A stretch of DNA of 63,763 nt, taken from Acidobacteriota bacterium. Its GTDB lineage: Bacteria; Acidobacteriota; Terriglobia; Bryobacterales; Bryobacteraceae. The position numbers and the translations under genes are program-made. The notes below the pieces were generated by a model. That model ran no database searches and had not been told where the DNA came from. It saw nothing but the letters and a program-made list of their open reading frames with translations. This document shows positions 34,141-44,000 of this stretch, in pieces. Position 1 is the first letter of the stretch. Every line of letters starts with the position of its first letter. The stretch spans positions 1 through 63,763 of the forward strand of contig JAPKZB010000090.1 of the NCBI GenBank assembly GCA_026393985.1, written 5' to 3'.

Positions 34141-34765
34141 CGAACCAGCAACCGAGCATCCGTTTGCCGTCGCTCACCGGCGCGGGCTGCACCTGTTCGA
34201 GCTGGTAGCCGAGTTCGGCCATGGCGTCCGTTAGCTCGGCGAGCGGCACGAGGGTGGGCCGGGCGCGGTCCCGGAACACGTTCATGGTGCCGGGCACCGT
34301 CCGCCCGGGCGTGACCGCGCTGGCCACATCGGCCGGGTTCTCCTGAATCACGGTCAGCACCCGGCGGCTCTCCCAACGCCGGAAGCTGCTGAGGGCGCGC
34401 CGCCAGTCGACATGTTCGAGCACCAGCGTCACCGCGGAGTGGGGATAGGGGCCGGTCAACTGGGTGGCTTCAATATCATCCACGATGGTTTCCGCCTCGC
34501 CGAGCCGGGCGCGGAGCCTGGCCAGGAACACCGGATTCAGATCGGTGAACACCATTCGCCCGGCGCCGGCGGCGTCCGCTGCGAGAAAGTCGAACATCTG
34601 CCCGGTGCCCGCACCGGCCACCAGCACTGTCTCGGTGGGCGCCATCGTCGCCAGCCAGGCGGCCATCAGCTCGGCATTCGCCTGCGCCTGGCCGATGCCC
34701 GCCATGTGCTGTTCGTAGTCGGCCGGTTCAATCGCGAGCCAGGCTTCCCGCAGGAGTTCGCGCAT
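34127..34765 (-). CDS. Class I SAM-dependent methyltransferase
   Basis: 212 residues. Motif I VLVAGAGTGQMFDFLA (about 47-62), acidic motif VFTDLNPVFLARL and post-motif LVLEHVDWRRAL. N-terminal helices (AWLAIEPADYEQHMAGIGQAQANAELMAAWL) form a lid typical of small-molecule methyltransferases. Substrate unknown. The ATG overlaps the stop of the MBL-fold gene by one base, so the two are co-transcribed. Confidence 0.83.
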   Translation of the reverse strand: MRELLREAWLAIEPADYEQHMAGIGQAQANAELMAAWLATMAPTETVLVAGAGTGQMFDFLAADAAGAGRMVFTDLNPVFLARLRARLGEAETIVDDIEATQLTGPYPHSAVTLVLEHVDWRRALSSFRRWESRRVLTVIQENPADVASAVTPGRTVPGTMNVFRDRARPTLVPLAELTDAMAELGYQLEQVQPAPVSDGKRMLGCWFVRPS

Positions 34766-35406
34766 CAGAGGCCCCGCAAAAACGGATTTCGCTTCGCTTC
34801 GCGGCCGATGGTCGTGTTCGGTCCGTGACCGCAGACCACCTCGGTATCCTCCGGCAGCACCAGCAGTTTGGTCTTGATGCTTGCCAGGATCTTCCGGCCG
34901 TCGCCGCCCGGCAGGTCGGTGCGGCCGATGCTGTCGCGGAAGAGCGTATCGCCGGCAATCAGCGTTCGCTCGGCCGGCACGTAGAGGCTTGTGCTGCCCT
35001 GCGTGTGGCCCGGGGTGTGGATCACGTGCATCGCGTAGCCGCCGAAGCGGAGCGTGTCGCCGTCTTTGGCCGGGGTGTCGATGGTAGTCTGCTCGGGCGT
35101 CTCCATGCCGAGCCAGTTGGCCTGGATGGCCAGGGCGTCGTATAGCTCCTGGTCTTTCGGGTTCATGATCACCGGCGCGCCCGTGATCTTTTTGAGCTTG
35201 GCCGCGCCGCCGATATGGTCGATATGGGCGTGCGTAATCACGATCATCTTCACCGTCAGCTGGTGCTTGGCCAGGATCGCTTCGATGTCGCTGATGTCGT
35301 CGCCGGGGTCGACGACAATCGCTTCGCGCGTGATTTCATCCCCCAATATCGAACAGTTGCACTGCAACTGCCCCACCGGCAATATCTCGTGGATCATGCC
35401 TTTCAT
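34765..35406 (-). CDS. MBL-fold hydrolase (glyoxalase II-like)
   Basis: 213 residues. Metal site: THAHIDHIGG (THxHxDH), HTPGHTQGS, IAGDTLFRDSIGRTDLPGG, VVCGHGPNTTIGREAKRNPFL. The spacing and GRTDLPGG are those of small glyoxalase II-like hydrolases that cleave thioesters such as S-lactoylglutathione or related thiols. First gene of a two-gene unit with a methyltransferase. Exact substrate unknown. Confidence 0.9.
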   Translation of the reverse strand: MKGMIHEILPVGQLQCNCSILGDEITREAIVVDPGDDISDIEAILAKHQLTVKMIVITHAHIDHIGGAAKLKKITGAPVIMNPKDQELYDALAIQANWLGMETPEQTTIDTPAKDGDTLRFGGYAMHVIHTPGHTQGSTSLYVPAERTLIAGDTLFRDSIGRTDLPGGDGRKILASIKTKLLVLPEDTEVVCGHGPNTTIGREAKRNPFLRGL

Positions 35407-35457
35407 TCTAGGACCTTTGCCACCGGCGCCCCATCTAAGCGAGAGTAATAGTTAGCC

Positions 35458-35856
35458 ATGATCGATCCCCTTGCTTATCTCGTCCGCTTCCTGCACATCG
35501 GCTCCGCCGTCGTCCTGCTGGGCGGCATCTTCTATGCCTGGAACCTCAGCAAGTCCGGCAAGCTGTCCGGCAACCCCGCCGATGGCTTCCAGCCTTCGAT
35601 GCTGATCTCGGTGCTGCTGCTGCTGGCCACCGGCCTGCATCAGTTGATGACCCGCATGGGCGGCGGCGTGCCCAAGTTCTACCACATGCTCTTCGGCATC
35701 AAGTTCCTGCTGTTTCTGCATATTGCCGCAGTCTCCATCATCCTGGTGAAGCCGCAGACAACGCCCGAAAAACGCTCCCGCCTGCTCACCGGCCTGGCTT
35801 TCTCGGGCGTCGGGGTGCTCCTGCTCGGCACGGCGCTGCGCTCGTTGGGGAACTAG
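35458..35856 (+). CDS. Integral membrane protein of unknown function, 132 residues
   Basis: Four hydrophobic segments: about 4-26 (LAYLVRFLHIGSAVVLLGGIFY), 44-60 (SMLISVLLLLATGLHQL), 77-95 (LFGIKFLLFLHIAAVSIIL) and 108-128 (LTGLAFSGVGVLLLGTAL). His in RFLHIGSAVV and LFLHIAAV could be haem ligands, as in CopD-like membrane proteins, but this is only a resemblance. The stop directly abuts the ATG of the ygfZ-like gene, a probable two-gene operon. Confidence 0.75.
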   Translation: MIDPLAYLVRFLHIGSAVVLLGGIFYAWNLSKSGKLSGNPADGFQPSMLISVLLLLATGLHQLMTRMGGGVPKFYHMLFGIKFLLFLHIAAVSIILVKPQTTPEKRSRLLTGLAFSGVGVLLLGTALRSLGN

Positions 35857-36747
35857 ATGACGGCGTTGTTTGAACTCGCCGGCCGGGGCCGCATCCGCGT
35901 CACCGGGGAAGACCGCAAGCGCCTCCTCCACGCCATGACGACGAATCACGTCGAACAGTTGGCGCCCGGCCAGGGCTGCTACGCGTTCTTTCTCAACGCC
36001 AACGGCCGCATTCTGTCCGACGTGCAGGTGCTGGCCGCCGAAGATTCGCTGCTGCTCGATGTCGAACCGGAGAGCCGCGAATTCGTCCTCGGCCACCTCG
36101 ACAAGTTCATCATCGCCGACGACGTGACCCTTGCCGATGAGACGGTCGCGTGGACCACGCTGGCCGTCGAAGGCCCCGGCGCCGCGTCTGTGCTCGAAGC
36201 GGCCGGCATCCCGGTGCCCGAAGCCGATTTCGCCGCGCTCCCCTGGGCGGGACGCCTCGTCGTCAAAACCAGCTTCACCGGTCAGCCCGGCTACTGGATT
36301 CTCGTCTCGCCGCTCGATGCACCCATCGTCCGCGAGACGCTGCTGGCAGCCGGCGCGGCGGAGTTGACCTTCGCGCAGGCCGATGCCCTCCGCATCGTCC
36401 ACGGCAAGCCCCGCTACGGCGTCGATTTCTCGGAAGCCCATCTCGTCCAGGAGACCCAGTTGATGCACGCCGTGCACTTTCAGAAGGGTTGCTATCTGGG
36501 GCAGGAGATCGTTGAACGGGTCCGCTCCCGTGGCCAGGTGCATCGCCGTCTGCTGCCGCTGCGGATTGCCGGCAATGGCCCCGTGGGGCCGCATACGAAG
36601 ATCCTGGCGGGCGAGAAAGAGGCCGGCGAGGTGACCTCCGCCACGCCGCTTGGTGAAGAAACCGCCGCGCTTGGCATCCTGTGGGTTGAACTGCTCAGCA
36701 CGCCGTTAACGGTCGACGGCCGGGCCGTAACTCCGCAAGCGGGCTAG
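35857..36747 (+). CDS. ygfZ: Folate-binding YgfZ/GcvT-domain protein
   Basis: 296 residues. The family signature KGCYxGQE is present as HFQKGCYLGQEIVERVRSRGQVHRRL (Cys about residue 211). The N-terminal folate-binding GcvT fold shows GRIRVTGEDRKRLLHAMTTNHVEQLAPGQGCYAFFLNANGRI. YgfZ supports assembly and repair of Fe-S enzymes, such as the tRNA thiotransferase MiaB, in a tetrahydrofolate-dependent way. It starts immediately after the membrane-protein gene with no gap. Confidence 0.92.
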   Translation: MTALFELAGRGRIRVTGEDRKRLLHAMTTNHVEQLAPGQGCYAFFLNANGRILSDVQVLAAEDSLLLDVEPESREFVLGHLDKFIIADDVTLADETVAWTTLAVEGPGAASVLEAAGIPVPEADFAALPWAGRLVVKTSFTGQPGYWILVSPLDAPIVRETLLAAGAAELTFAQADALRIVHGKPRYGVDFSEAHLVQETQLMHAVHFQKGCYLGQEIVERVRSRGQVHRRLLPLRIAGNGPVGPHTKILAGEKEAGEVTSATPLGEETAALGILWVELLSTPLTVDGRAVTPQAG

Positions 36748-36806
36748 GAGCTCATCCGGTCGCGTCGCTCCCCGCTCACCACCCCCCTCAAAATACCAGC
36801 GCCCCG

Positions 36807-37661
36807 CTACCGCGGGAACTCCGGCCGGTATCCCTGCAAGCGAACGAAGAACTCATCCGGTACGGCAACGTTGCCCCGCCGCCCGGTGCCCAAATCGATA
36901 TCCGGCTTGTTGCCGCCATGGTAGTCCGACCCCCCGGTCTCAATCAGCCCGTACCGAGCCGCGTAGCCGCGGTAGCGCTCGACATCCGCCGCCGTGTGGT
37001 CAGAGTGAATCACCTCCAGACCCGCCAAACCCAACTCCACCGCCTCCGCCACCAACGCCTCCTCCTCGGCCGCCTTGCGTTTCCCCAGCCGGATAGGGTG
37101 CGCCATCACGGCGATGCCCGCGCTCGCCCGCACCCGGTCGAGCGCCTCGGCCAACGCCACCTCCTCGCGCTGTACAAACGCCCGGCCCTCCTCGGCCAGA
37201 TAGGCGTCAAAGGCCTCCTGCGTCGTCCGCACGTAACCCTTATCCACCAACACCCGGGCAAAGTGGGGACGGCCGGTCATCGTCCGGCCCAGCGCCTCCA
37301 CTTCGGCCAGCGTAATGGCCACGCCCACTTCGTTCAAGCGCGCAATCAGCCGGATGTTCCGGTCGCGCCGGTACTCCTGCTGCTCCCGCACCCAATCGCG
37401 AAACGCCGCGGATGACTCCCCCTGCGGAAAGTAAGCCAGCACATGGACGGTCTTGCCGTGGAATTTTGTCGACAGCTCAATGCCGCACAGCAAAACGAAG
37501 TCCAGTCCGGCGGCATACTCCCGGGCCTGCTCGTAGCCGGCAAACGTGTCGTGGTCCGTGATGGAAAGGGCCGAAAGACCGGCTTGCCGGGCCCGTTCAA
37601 TCAACTCCCGCGGTGTATCCGTTCCGTCGGAAGCATCCGTGTGACTGTGGAGATCTATCAA
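36807..37661 (-). CDS. PHP domain phosphoesterase (RNase AM / YciV-like)
   Basis: 284 residues. The PHP metal-binding motifs are seen: IDLHSHTDASDGTDTPRELI, LSITDHDTFAGYEQA, CGIELSTKF, VMAHPIRLG and GGSDYHGGN. The layout matches 3',5'-nucleoside bisphosphate phosphatases that also trim rRNA 5' ends (RNase AM). The start is a TTG at 37661, fixed by the conserved N-terminal IDLHSHT motif. It ends 59 bases from the convergent ygfZ gene; those bases hold no clear signal. Confidence 0.9.
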   Translation of the reverse strand: MIDLHSHTDASDGTDTPRELIERARQAGLSALSITDHDTFAGYEQAREYAAGLDFVLLCGIELSTKFHGKTVHVLAYFPQGESSAAFRDWVREQQEYRRDRNIRLIARLNEVGVAITLAEVEALGRTMTGRPHFARVLVDKGYVRTTQEAFDAYLAEEGRAFVQREEVALAEALDRVRASAGIAVMAHPIRLGKRKAAEEEALVAEAVELGLAGLEVIHSDHTAADVERYRGYAARYGLIETGGSDYHGGNKPDIDLGTGRRGNVAVPDEFFVRLQGYRPEFPR

Positions 37662-37670
37662 GATGCTAGC

Positions 37671-38198
37671 CTAACCGATCAATCCTAATTCCTGCAGCTT
37701 GGCCCATACCTTCGCTTCGCTGACTTCGATCGGTTCGGTCGCCGAGTCGCAGCGAACCTCCGGGTGAAGCGGGGGCTCGTAAGGATCCGAGACGCCCGTA
37801 AAGTGAGGGATCTCCCCGGCCAGCGCCTTCTTGTACAAACCCTTCACGTCCCGCTCGGCTAACACGGTCACCGGCGCATCCATGAACACCTCAACAAAAT
37901 GTTCAATCCGGCTCCGCACCGCATCCCGCGTCTCCCGGTAGGGCGAAATCGCCGCCGTAATCGCAATCACCCCGTTGCGCGCCAGCAACTCCGCCACAAA
38001 GCCGATCCGCCGGACGTTGGTATCGCGGTCCTCCCGCGAAAACCCCAGGCCCTTCGAAAGGTGCTCCCGGACTTCGTCCCCGTCGAGCAGTTCGACCGGG
38101 GCGCCCTGCGCCTTCAGTCGGTCGTAAATCCGTTGGGAGAGCGTCGACTTGCCGGCGCCGCTCATGCCCGTAAACCACAGTGCGAATCCCTTATGCAT
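37671..38198 (-). CDS. cysC: Adenylyl-sulfate kinase
   Basis: 175 residues. It phosphorylates adenosine 5'-phosphosulfate (APS) to PAPS. P-loop [18 protein letters not shown] (about 12-29), [38 protein letters not shown] (APS site) and [40 protein letters not shown] are the family blocks. The gene overlaps cysH by 8 bases and is downstream of it. No ATP sulfurylase gene is visible in the window. Confidence 0.95.
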   Translation of the reverse strand: MHKGFALWFTGMSGAGKSTLSQRIYDRLKAQGAPVELLDGDEVREHLSKGLGFSREDRDTNVRRIGFVAELLARNGVIAITAAISPYRETRDAVRSRIEHFVEVFMDAPVTVLAERDVKGLYKKALAGEIPHFTGVSDPYEPPLHPEVRCDSATEPIEVSEAKVWAKLQELGLIG

Positions 38199-38934
38199 TC
38201 GGTTTCAATACCTGTTCGAGCAGTACATCCACTGTCCGCAATACCTTGCCGGACGGCGTGAAATGCAGCCCACATTCCTTATCGGCGGACTCTTCCCACC
38301 ACCAGCGTCCCGCCCGTTCCGCCTCGCCCGGCGCCGTGGGCCGGGTGCACGGCTGGCAGCCGATCGACGGAAATCCCTTGTCGTAGAGAGGATGCTCCGG
38401 CACGTTGTACTCAGCCGTATACGCGCGAACCTGTTCGCTGCTCCAATCGGCCAGCGGACTCAGCTTCACCCGGCCTCGGTCCTGCGCAACGGCCGCAACC
38501 GACTCCCGAGACTCGGACTGCTCCCGCCGCAGACCCACCGCGTAAGCCTCGACGCCTTGCAGTTTCCGCTCGAGCGGCCGCACCTTGCGAATCTGGCAGC
38601 ACAGCTTCCGCTCCGGAACGCTTCCGTAGAACAGGTTAGGACCGTGCTGCCGCACCATGCTCTCCACCTCGCCCGCCTCCGGCGCGACCATCTCCACTTC
38701 CACCCCATACCGTTCCCGCACCATCTCAATCATGGTGTAGGTCTCCTCCGGCAGTCGGCCCGTATCGAGCGTTACCACCCGCACCCGCGGATCGATCCGT
38801 GCCGCCATGTCAAACAGCACCATGCCCTCGCGCTGGAACGAAGTCGTAATCACAAACCGGCTTCCAAACCGCGCCATGGCCCAGCGCAGCAGATCCGACG
38901 GCGGTGTGCCGGGCTCAGGGAAAGGTGCACTCAT
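38191..38934 (-). CDS. cysH: APS/PAPS reductase, [4Fe-4S] type
   Basis: 247 residues. It reduces APS or PAPS to sulfite using thioredoxin. The Fe-S ligands CC...C..C are present: [16 protein letters not shown] and IGCQPCTRP, which mark the cluster-bearing type usually specific for APS. The motif [14 protein letters not shown] and the catalytic Cys in DKECGLH are at the C-terminus. The ATG at 38934 has GAGGGTG 5-8 bases upstream; a GTG at 38973 also opens the frame but lies upstream of a likely -10 box. Having cysC next to an APS-type reductase suggests PAPS is also needed for sulfation. Confidence 0.94.
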   Translation of the reverse strand: MSAPFPEPGTPPSDLLRWAMARFGSRFVITTSFQREGMVLFDMAARIDPRVRVVTLDTGRLPEETYTMIEMVRERYGVEVEMVAPEAGEVESMVRQHGPNLFYGSVPERKLCCQIRKVRPLERKLQGVEAYAVGLRREQSESRESVAAVAQDRGRVKLSPLADWSSEQVRAYTAEYNVPEHPLYDKGFPSIGCQPCTRPTAPGEAERAGRWWWEESADKECGLHFTPSGKVLRTVDVLLEQVLKPNA

Positions 38935-38960
38935 CGAAACACCCTCAACTCTATCAAATA

Positions 38961-38966
38961 AGTATA
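38961..38966 (-). promoter_or_regulatory. Possible -10 box of the cysH-cysC operon
   Basis: TATACT on the minus strand at 38966-38961 lies 26 bases upstream of the cysH ATG (38934) and downstream of the in-frame GTG, which argues for the shorter CysH. The -35 region, inside the end of the serine hydrolase gene, has no good hexamer. No copy of the rrf2-cysK dyad was found here. Confidence 0.3.
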
Positions 38967-38974
38967 GATTCACG

Positions 38975-40039
38975 CTAGGGTCGAATCTTGGGTTTTCGGT
39001 AGACCAGCGGCCGGTGCTTCTTCGGGTTGTAAACGGGCGGCCGCATCTGGTTCGGTGGCGTTTTCGGCGACTTCCGGCGTAACCCGGCTCCCTCTCCCTC
39101 GCCAGCCTCCTCCTGCGGGGGGCGCTCGGAGATTCCCAGCGCGCTCAGCACCGCCTCCTGCGCCTCGGCGCGAAAATCTCCCCGCTCCGGCGACCGGTTT
39201 ACCGCCCATGCCACCGTAACTCCCTCGGCACTGCGATATACCCACGCCAGGCCCCAATCGTGCAGCGCCCCGCTCTGCGCCCATGCCCCCCGCGGCTCTC
39301 CCAATAATCGGTCAACTCCGTCGGCCAGCCGCGCCAGATCACCCATGCTGGCGGTCCATCCCGCCGCTGCGCCCCACTCCCGCACCCCCGGCGTCCGGCT
39401 CCACCGCGTCTGCTTCATCCCCAGCGGATCGAGAATCCGCACCTTCACAAACCGCTCAAACGGCTGCCCGCTCGCCCGCTCGACAATCGCCCCCAGCAGC
39501 AGCGCCCCCGCGTTCGAGTAGCGCCGCCGGCCGCCCGGGTCGAAGTCGAGCGGCGCCGCCGCGACCGCCCGTAAGGGCTCCGGTGTCTTCAGATTCGCGG
39601 CTACCACGTCCACTTTCGCTAACGCACGGTCCCAGCCGCCGGAGTGGTCGAGCAGCTGGCCGATGGTGATCCGATCCAGGCGCGGATCCCGGTGCGGCGG
39701 CAACAGTTCCGCCACCGTACCCCAGGCGGGCTGATCGAGACGCAGCTTCCCGTCCTTGACGAGGATCATCACCGCGGCTCGCGTGATCACCTTCGTGCAG
39801 CTCGCAATCGGCAGTTCGGACTCCGGTTCGACGTTGCCGAAGCCCCGCAAGGCAAGAATCTGGCCGTTCCGTGCCACCGCCAACGCCCCACCCGGAATAT
39901 CGTACTTGCCCAGTAGCCGCGCAAAGGCCAGCTCCGCCTGCCAGGTGGCCGTTTCGGCCGCCAACGGGAAGCAGGCCATGACCAAGACCAACATGACCAA
40001 GACCAAAAAGTGGCGGAGAATAGGCGATAGCGTCTTCAT
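38975..40039 (-). CDS. Exported serine hydrolase (class C beta-lactamase-like)
   Basis: 354 residues from the ATG at 40039. Signal peptide MKTLSPILRHFLVLVMLVLVMACFPLAA; a lipobox-like LVMAC could make it a lipoprotein. Catalytic SxxK is SCTK (Ser80, Lys83) and the YxN motif is RRYSNAG (about 170-176); the KTG-equivalent is not obvious. Members are DD-peptidases, esterases or beta-lactamases. The C-terminal tail (about 305-354) is basic and Pro-rich. Its start codon shares CATG (40037-40040) with the divergent nucleoside hydrolase. Confidence 0.87.
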   Translation of the reverse strand: MKTLSPILRHFLVLVMLVLVMACFPLAAETATWQAELAFARLLGKYDIPGGALAVARNGQILALRGFGNVEPESELPIASCTKVITRAAVMILVKDGKLRLDQPAWGTVAELLPPHRDPRLDRITIGQLLDHSGGWDRALAKVDVVAANLKTPEPLRAVAAAPLDFDPGGRRRYSNAGALLLGAIVERASGQPFERFVKVRILDPLGMKQTRWSRTPGVREWGAAAGWTASMGDLARLADGVDRLLGEPRGAWAQSGALHDWGLAWVYRSAEGVTVAWAVNRSPERGDFRAEAQEAVLSALGISERPPQEEAGEGEGAGLRRKSPKTPPNQMRPPVYNPKKHRPLVYRKPKIRP

Positions 40040-40988
40040 GCTTTCTCGTGTGGTCCATCGGCTGATCCTGCTGGCGACTTTAGCCCTGAGCCTCCGTGCG
40101 CAGGCCGTCCGCTCGGTCGTTGTCGACACCGACGCTGGCGCCGACGATCTCCTGGCCCTACTGTTCCTCCTCGACCGCCCCGAGGTGCGAATCGAAGCCA
40201 TCACCATCGTGCATGGTCTGGCCGAACCCGCCGCCGGCGCCGAATCGGTGGGCCGCCTGCTGGCCTACTGCCGGCGCCCCGGGATTCCGGTCTATCTCGG
40301 CGCCGCCCGGCCCCTGTCCGGTGATGCCGCCTTCCCGGCCGCGTGGCGCGCCGCCGCCGGGCAACTGCTCCGGTCGCATCCCGCTGTCGGCTTCCGCCCG
40401 CAGGCCGAATCAGCCTCCTCTTACCTCCAGCGTCGGCTGCGCCGCGGCGCGCCGCTCGACGTGCTCGCTCTCGGCCCCCTCACCAACTTCGGCCTCGCGC
40501 TGCGGCAAGAACCCCGCCTCGGCGCCCCCATCCGCAACTTCGTCTGGATGGGAGGCGCTCTCGACGCGCCCGGCAACGTTCCGGCCTCTCCCACGGCCGA
40601 ATGGAACGCCTGGCTCGATCCGCTGGCCGTCGCCTCCGTTCTCGCCTCCGGTTGGCCCCTCCGCATCGTCGGCCTCGACGCCACCAATCAGGTTCCCCTC
40701 ACCCCGGCCGACCTGGCCCATCTCCCTGCTCTGGCCGCCGACATCCTCCGCGCCGAGGCCGACTCCCTCGCCGCCGGCCGCTACTTCGCCTGGGACCCCC
40801 TGGCCGCCGCCGTTCTCATCGACCCCGCGCTCGCCCGCTGGGAGCACGCCGCCCTCGGCGTCCGCACGCAGGGCCCCGAGAACGGGCGCCTCCTCCGCGT
40901 TCCCGCCGCCCGGCCCAACGCCCGCATCGCCACTACCGCCGACGCCGCCCACTTTCGCCAGGTGTTCTTCCCGGCAACCCGCCCCTGA
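40038..40988 (+). CDS. Exported nucleoside hydrolase
   Basis: 316 residues from the ATG at 40038 (signal peptide MLSRVVHRLILLATLALSLRAQ). The calcium-binding DTDAGADDLLALLFLL motif (DTDxGxDD) opens the nucleoside hydrolase fold; VLALGPLTNFGLAL, FVWMGGALDAPGNV, TAEWNAWLDPLA and FAWDPLAAAVLIDP are further family blocks. It cleaves the N-glycosidic bond of ribonucleosides, here presumably in the periplasm for scavenging. In-frame sequence upstream of 40038 is antisense to the serine hydrolase signal peptide and is ignored. Confidence 0.88.
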   Translation: MLSRVVHRLILLATLALSLRAQAVRSVVVDTDAGADDLLALLFLLDRPEVRIEAITIVHGLAEPAAGAESVGRLLAYCRRPGIPVYLGAARPLSGDAAFPAAWRAAAGQLLRSHPAVGFRPQAESASSYLQRRLRRGAPLDVLALGPLTNFGLALRQEPRLGAPIRNFVWMGGALDAPGNVPASPTAEWNAWLDPLAVASVLASGWPLRIVGLDATNQVPLTPADLAHLPALAADILRAEADSLAAGRYFAWDPLAAAVLIDPALARWEHAALGVRTQGPENGRLLRVPAARPNARIATTADAAHFRQVFFPATRP

Positions 40989-41046
40989 CGGCATTCTTAT
41001 CCCAGCGACATACAACTGTAACCAAGATCAGCGAAAATACAAGTTT

Positions 41047-44000
41047 ATGCTTTACTCCCGAATTCCGGCCAGCCTCGCGCTGGCCCTGTGTAGTGTTGCC
41101 GGCATCTATGCCCAGTCGACACTGGGCGTCGTCGTGGGAACCGTCAAAGACCCCAGCGGCGCCGTCCTGGCCAACGCCGCCGTGCAGTTGACCAACACCG
41201 GTGAGAACACCACCCGCGACGGACAAACCACCGCCGAAGGCAGCTTTGAATTCCAGAACGTCAAGCCCGGCGTCTACGCTGTCAAGATCTCCGCCCCCGG
41301 CTTCCGCGCCTTCGCCGCTTCCGACATCCGCCTCGCCGCCCGCCAAACCGTGCGCGTCGATGCCGCCATGCAGGTGGGTGAACTCACCCAGCAGGTGGAG
41401 GTCACCTCCTCGGCCGGCGTCATCGCTACCGACTCGCCGGTAATCGCCTCGGCCCTCACCACGGAGAAGGTGCTCAACCTACCCGGCAACGTCCGCGGCG
41501 TTTCGACGAGCCCCTACGCCCTCATCGCCACCCTGCCCGGCGTCCAGGCCGATAACGGCGGCGGCTACTCTATCCAGGGCGGCTTGCCGGCGCAGAGCGA
41601 ATCCTCCGTCGACGGCATCTCCATCACCGCGGCCACCGGCAACTCTCCTCAGCGGAACCTGTTCCCCAGCGTCGAATCCATCGCCGAAATCCGCGTCCAG
41701 GGTGTCGGCAACAACGCCGAATTCGGCCAGCCCGGCGACGTCACCGCCATCTCGAAGGGCGGTACGAACAACCTCCACGGCGCCGCCTTCTGGTACCACC
41801 AGAACAAAGCCCTCGACGCCCGTTCCTTCGGCCAGGCCGCCCTGCCGGCCAAGATCTCGAACGTCTTCGGCTTCACCCTCGGCGGTCCCGTCGTCCTGCC
41901 GAAGCTCTACAACGGCAAGAACCGCACCTTCTTCTTCTTCACCCTCGAAAGCCTCCGCCTGCCTCGCCAGGCGACCATTCAGAACACCGTCCCCACCGCG
42001 GCCATGAAGACCGGCAATTTCACCGGCGAAACCGTCACGGTCCGCGACCCGCTCACCAACCAGCCCTTCCCCGGCAACACCATCCCGGCGGCCCGCATCA
42101 GCTCCATCGCGCGCGCCATCCTCGCCCTCTACCCGGACCCGAACCAGGGCAATCCCAACCGCGTCTCCAACGCCAACTACATCAACAACCTCGACGCCAC
42201 CACCCGCAGCAACCAGTTCGACGTGCGCCTCGACCATCAATTCACGGAAAAGCACCTCGTCTTCGGCCGCTTCACCCAGAAAGAGAACCCCTCGCAGGCG
42301 GTCAACCGTCTCCTGCTGCCGAACGACTCGACCTATAACGACCATCGCCAGGCTGTCGTCAGCTACACCTGGAGCATCACGCCCACGCTGCTCAACGAGT
42401 TCCGCGGCGGCATCTCCTTTGCCAAGTCGGGCGCCGTCTTCAACTTCGACGGACGCGCCTTCACCAACGGTCTTAATCTCCAGGACATCCAGAAAGACAT
42501 CTTCTTCAACGCCCTGCCCAACTTCGACATTCAGCAGTTCACGGGCTTCTCGAAAGGCCGCCCGGGCCGCGGCGTCAGCTGGAACACCCAGTACATCGAC
42601 AACCTCACCTGGATCAAAGGCAAGCATACCCTCAAGTTCGGCTTCGCCATCCGCCAGCTCCGCGCCGAAAGCAACCTCGGCTTCACCACCGGCGACAACT
42701 ACGGCAACTTCGCTTTCTCCGGTAACTTCACGGGCAACTCTTTTGGCGACTTCCTCCTCGCCGCGCCCTTCCAGACCAGCGTCTCCGTCGTCCAGACCGA
42801 TAACGACGGCCGCGGCACCCACTACCAAGCCTACGTGCAGGATACCTTCCGCGCCACCAGCCGCCTGACCCTCGACTTCGGCCTCCGCTACGAGTTCCAG
42901 CCCGGCTACTCCGATGCCGGCTTCAACATCGCCAACTTCGACCGGACTGTCCCGGTCACCGGCCGCGTCGTCACCATGACCGACCCGAAGGCTATCCAAC
43001 TCGTCGCCCCGGCCACCCTGCTCAGCGTCAACGCCTGCCCCGGCGCTGCCATCGGCGGCGTGCCCTGCACCCCGTTCGTCACCGCCAAACAGGCCGGCCT
43101 GCCCGAAGCCCTCCGCAAGAACTACAACACCCAGTTCCTGCCCCGCCTCGGCTTTGCCTATCGCATCGGCGACAAGACCACCGTCCGCGGCAGCTACGGC
43201 ATCTACAACATGGCCCTGCTCGGCTCCATCTTCTTCTCGCTCACCGGCACCGTGCAGAGCGACGTCCGCCAGTTCAGCAACGTCGGTTCGAATGGCCAGC
43301 CGCTGTTCTTCCTCCCGCAGACCCGCCCCGGCGGCTCGGCCAGCGGCGTCCGCGGCGGCAACCTCGGCACCTTCCAGTTCCGCACCGCCAACCAGATCGA
43401 CTTCCGGCCGCCTTACATGATGCAGTGGGGCCTCTCGGTCGACCGGCAGGTCACTAACTCCATGGGCCTCCGCGTCTCCTACATCGCCAACAAGTCTACC
43501 AACCTGCCCTGGGCGCCCGATCTCAACCAGGCTCAGCCCTCGACGAGCTTCTTCACCCAGCGTCCGCTCACCGACCGCCCCTTCCCCAACTGGGGCCTCA
43601 TCTACAGCCGCGACGCCGGCGCCAACTCCATCTACCAGGCCGCCCAGGTGGAGCTGAACCGCCGCTTCTCCGCGGGCCTCACCTTCACCGCCGCCTATAC
43701 CTTCGCCAAGCATCTCGGCGATAACGCCGGCCCCAACCCGAACAGCTTCGCCGGCGAAACCGGCGGCGGCCGCGTCACCAACTCGCTTGACCGTCGCGCC
43801 GACCGCGGCGACGTCTACGCCACCCGCCGGCACCGCACCATCAATACGCTGGTCTACGAACTGCCCTTCGGCAAAGGCCGCCGCTGGATGGCCAACGCAA
43901 ACGGCGCCGTCGACGCCATCCTGGGCGGCTGGCAGATCTCTTCGATCCTCAGCCTCCAATCGGGGCCCTTCCTCACCCCCACCTTCAACGGCGGCGACCC

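Noticed and set aside
38935-38973. CysH N-terminus MNLYLFDRVEGVS from the GTG at 38973
   Set aside because: The stretch contains a likely -10 box and the ATG at 38934 has its own Shine-Dalgarno.
40096-41046. N-terminal extension of the TonB receptor by about 317 codons
   Set aside because: It is an out-of-frame reading of the nucleoside hydrolase gene; a proper signal peptide begins at 41047.
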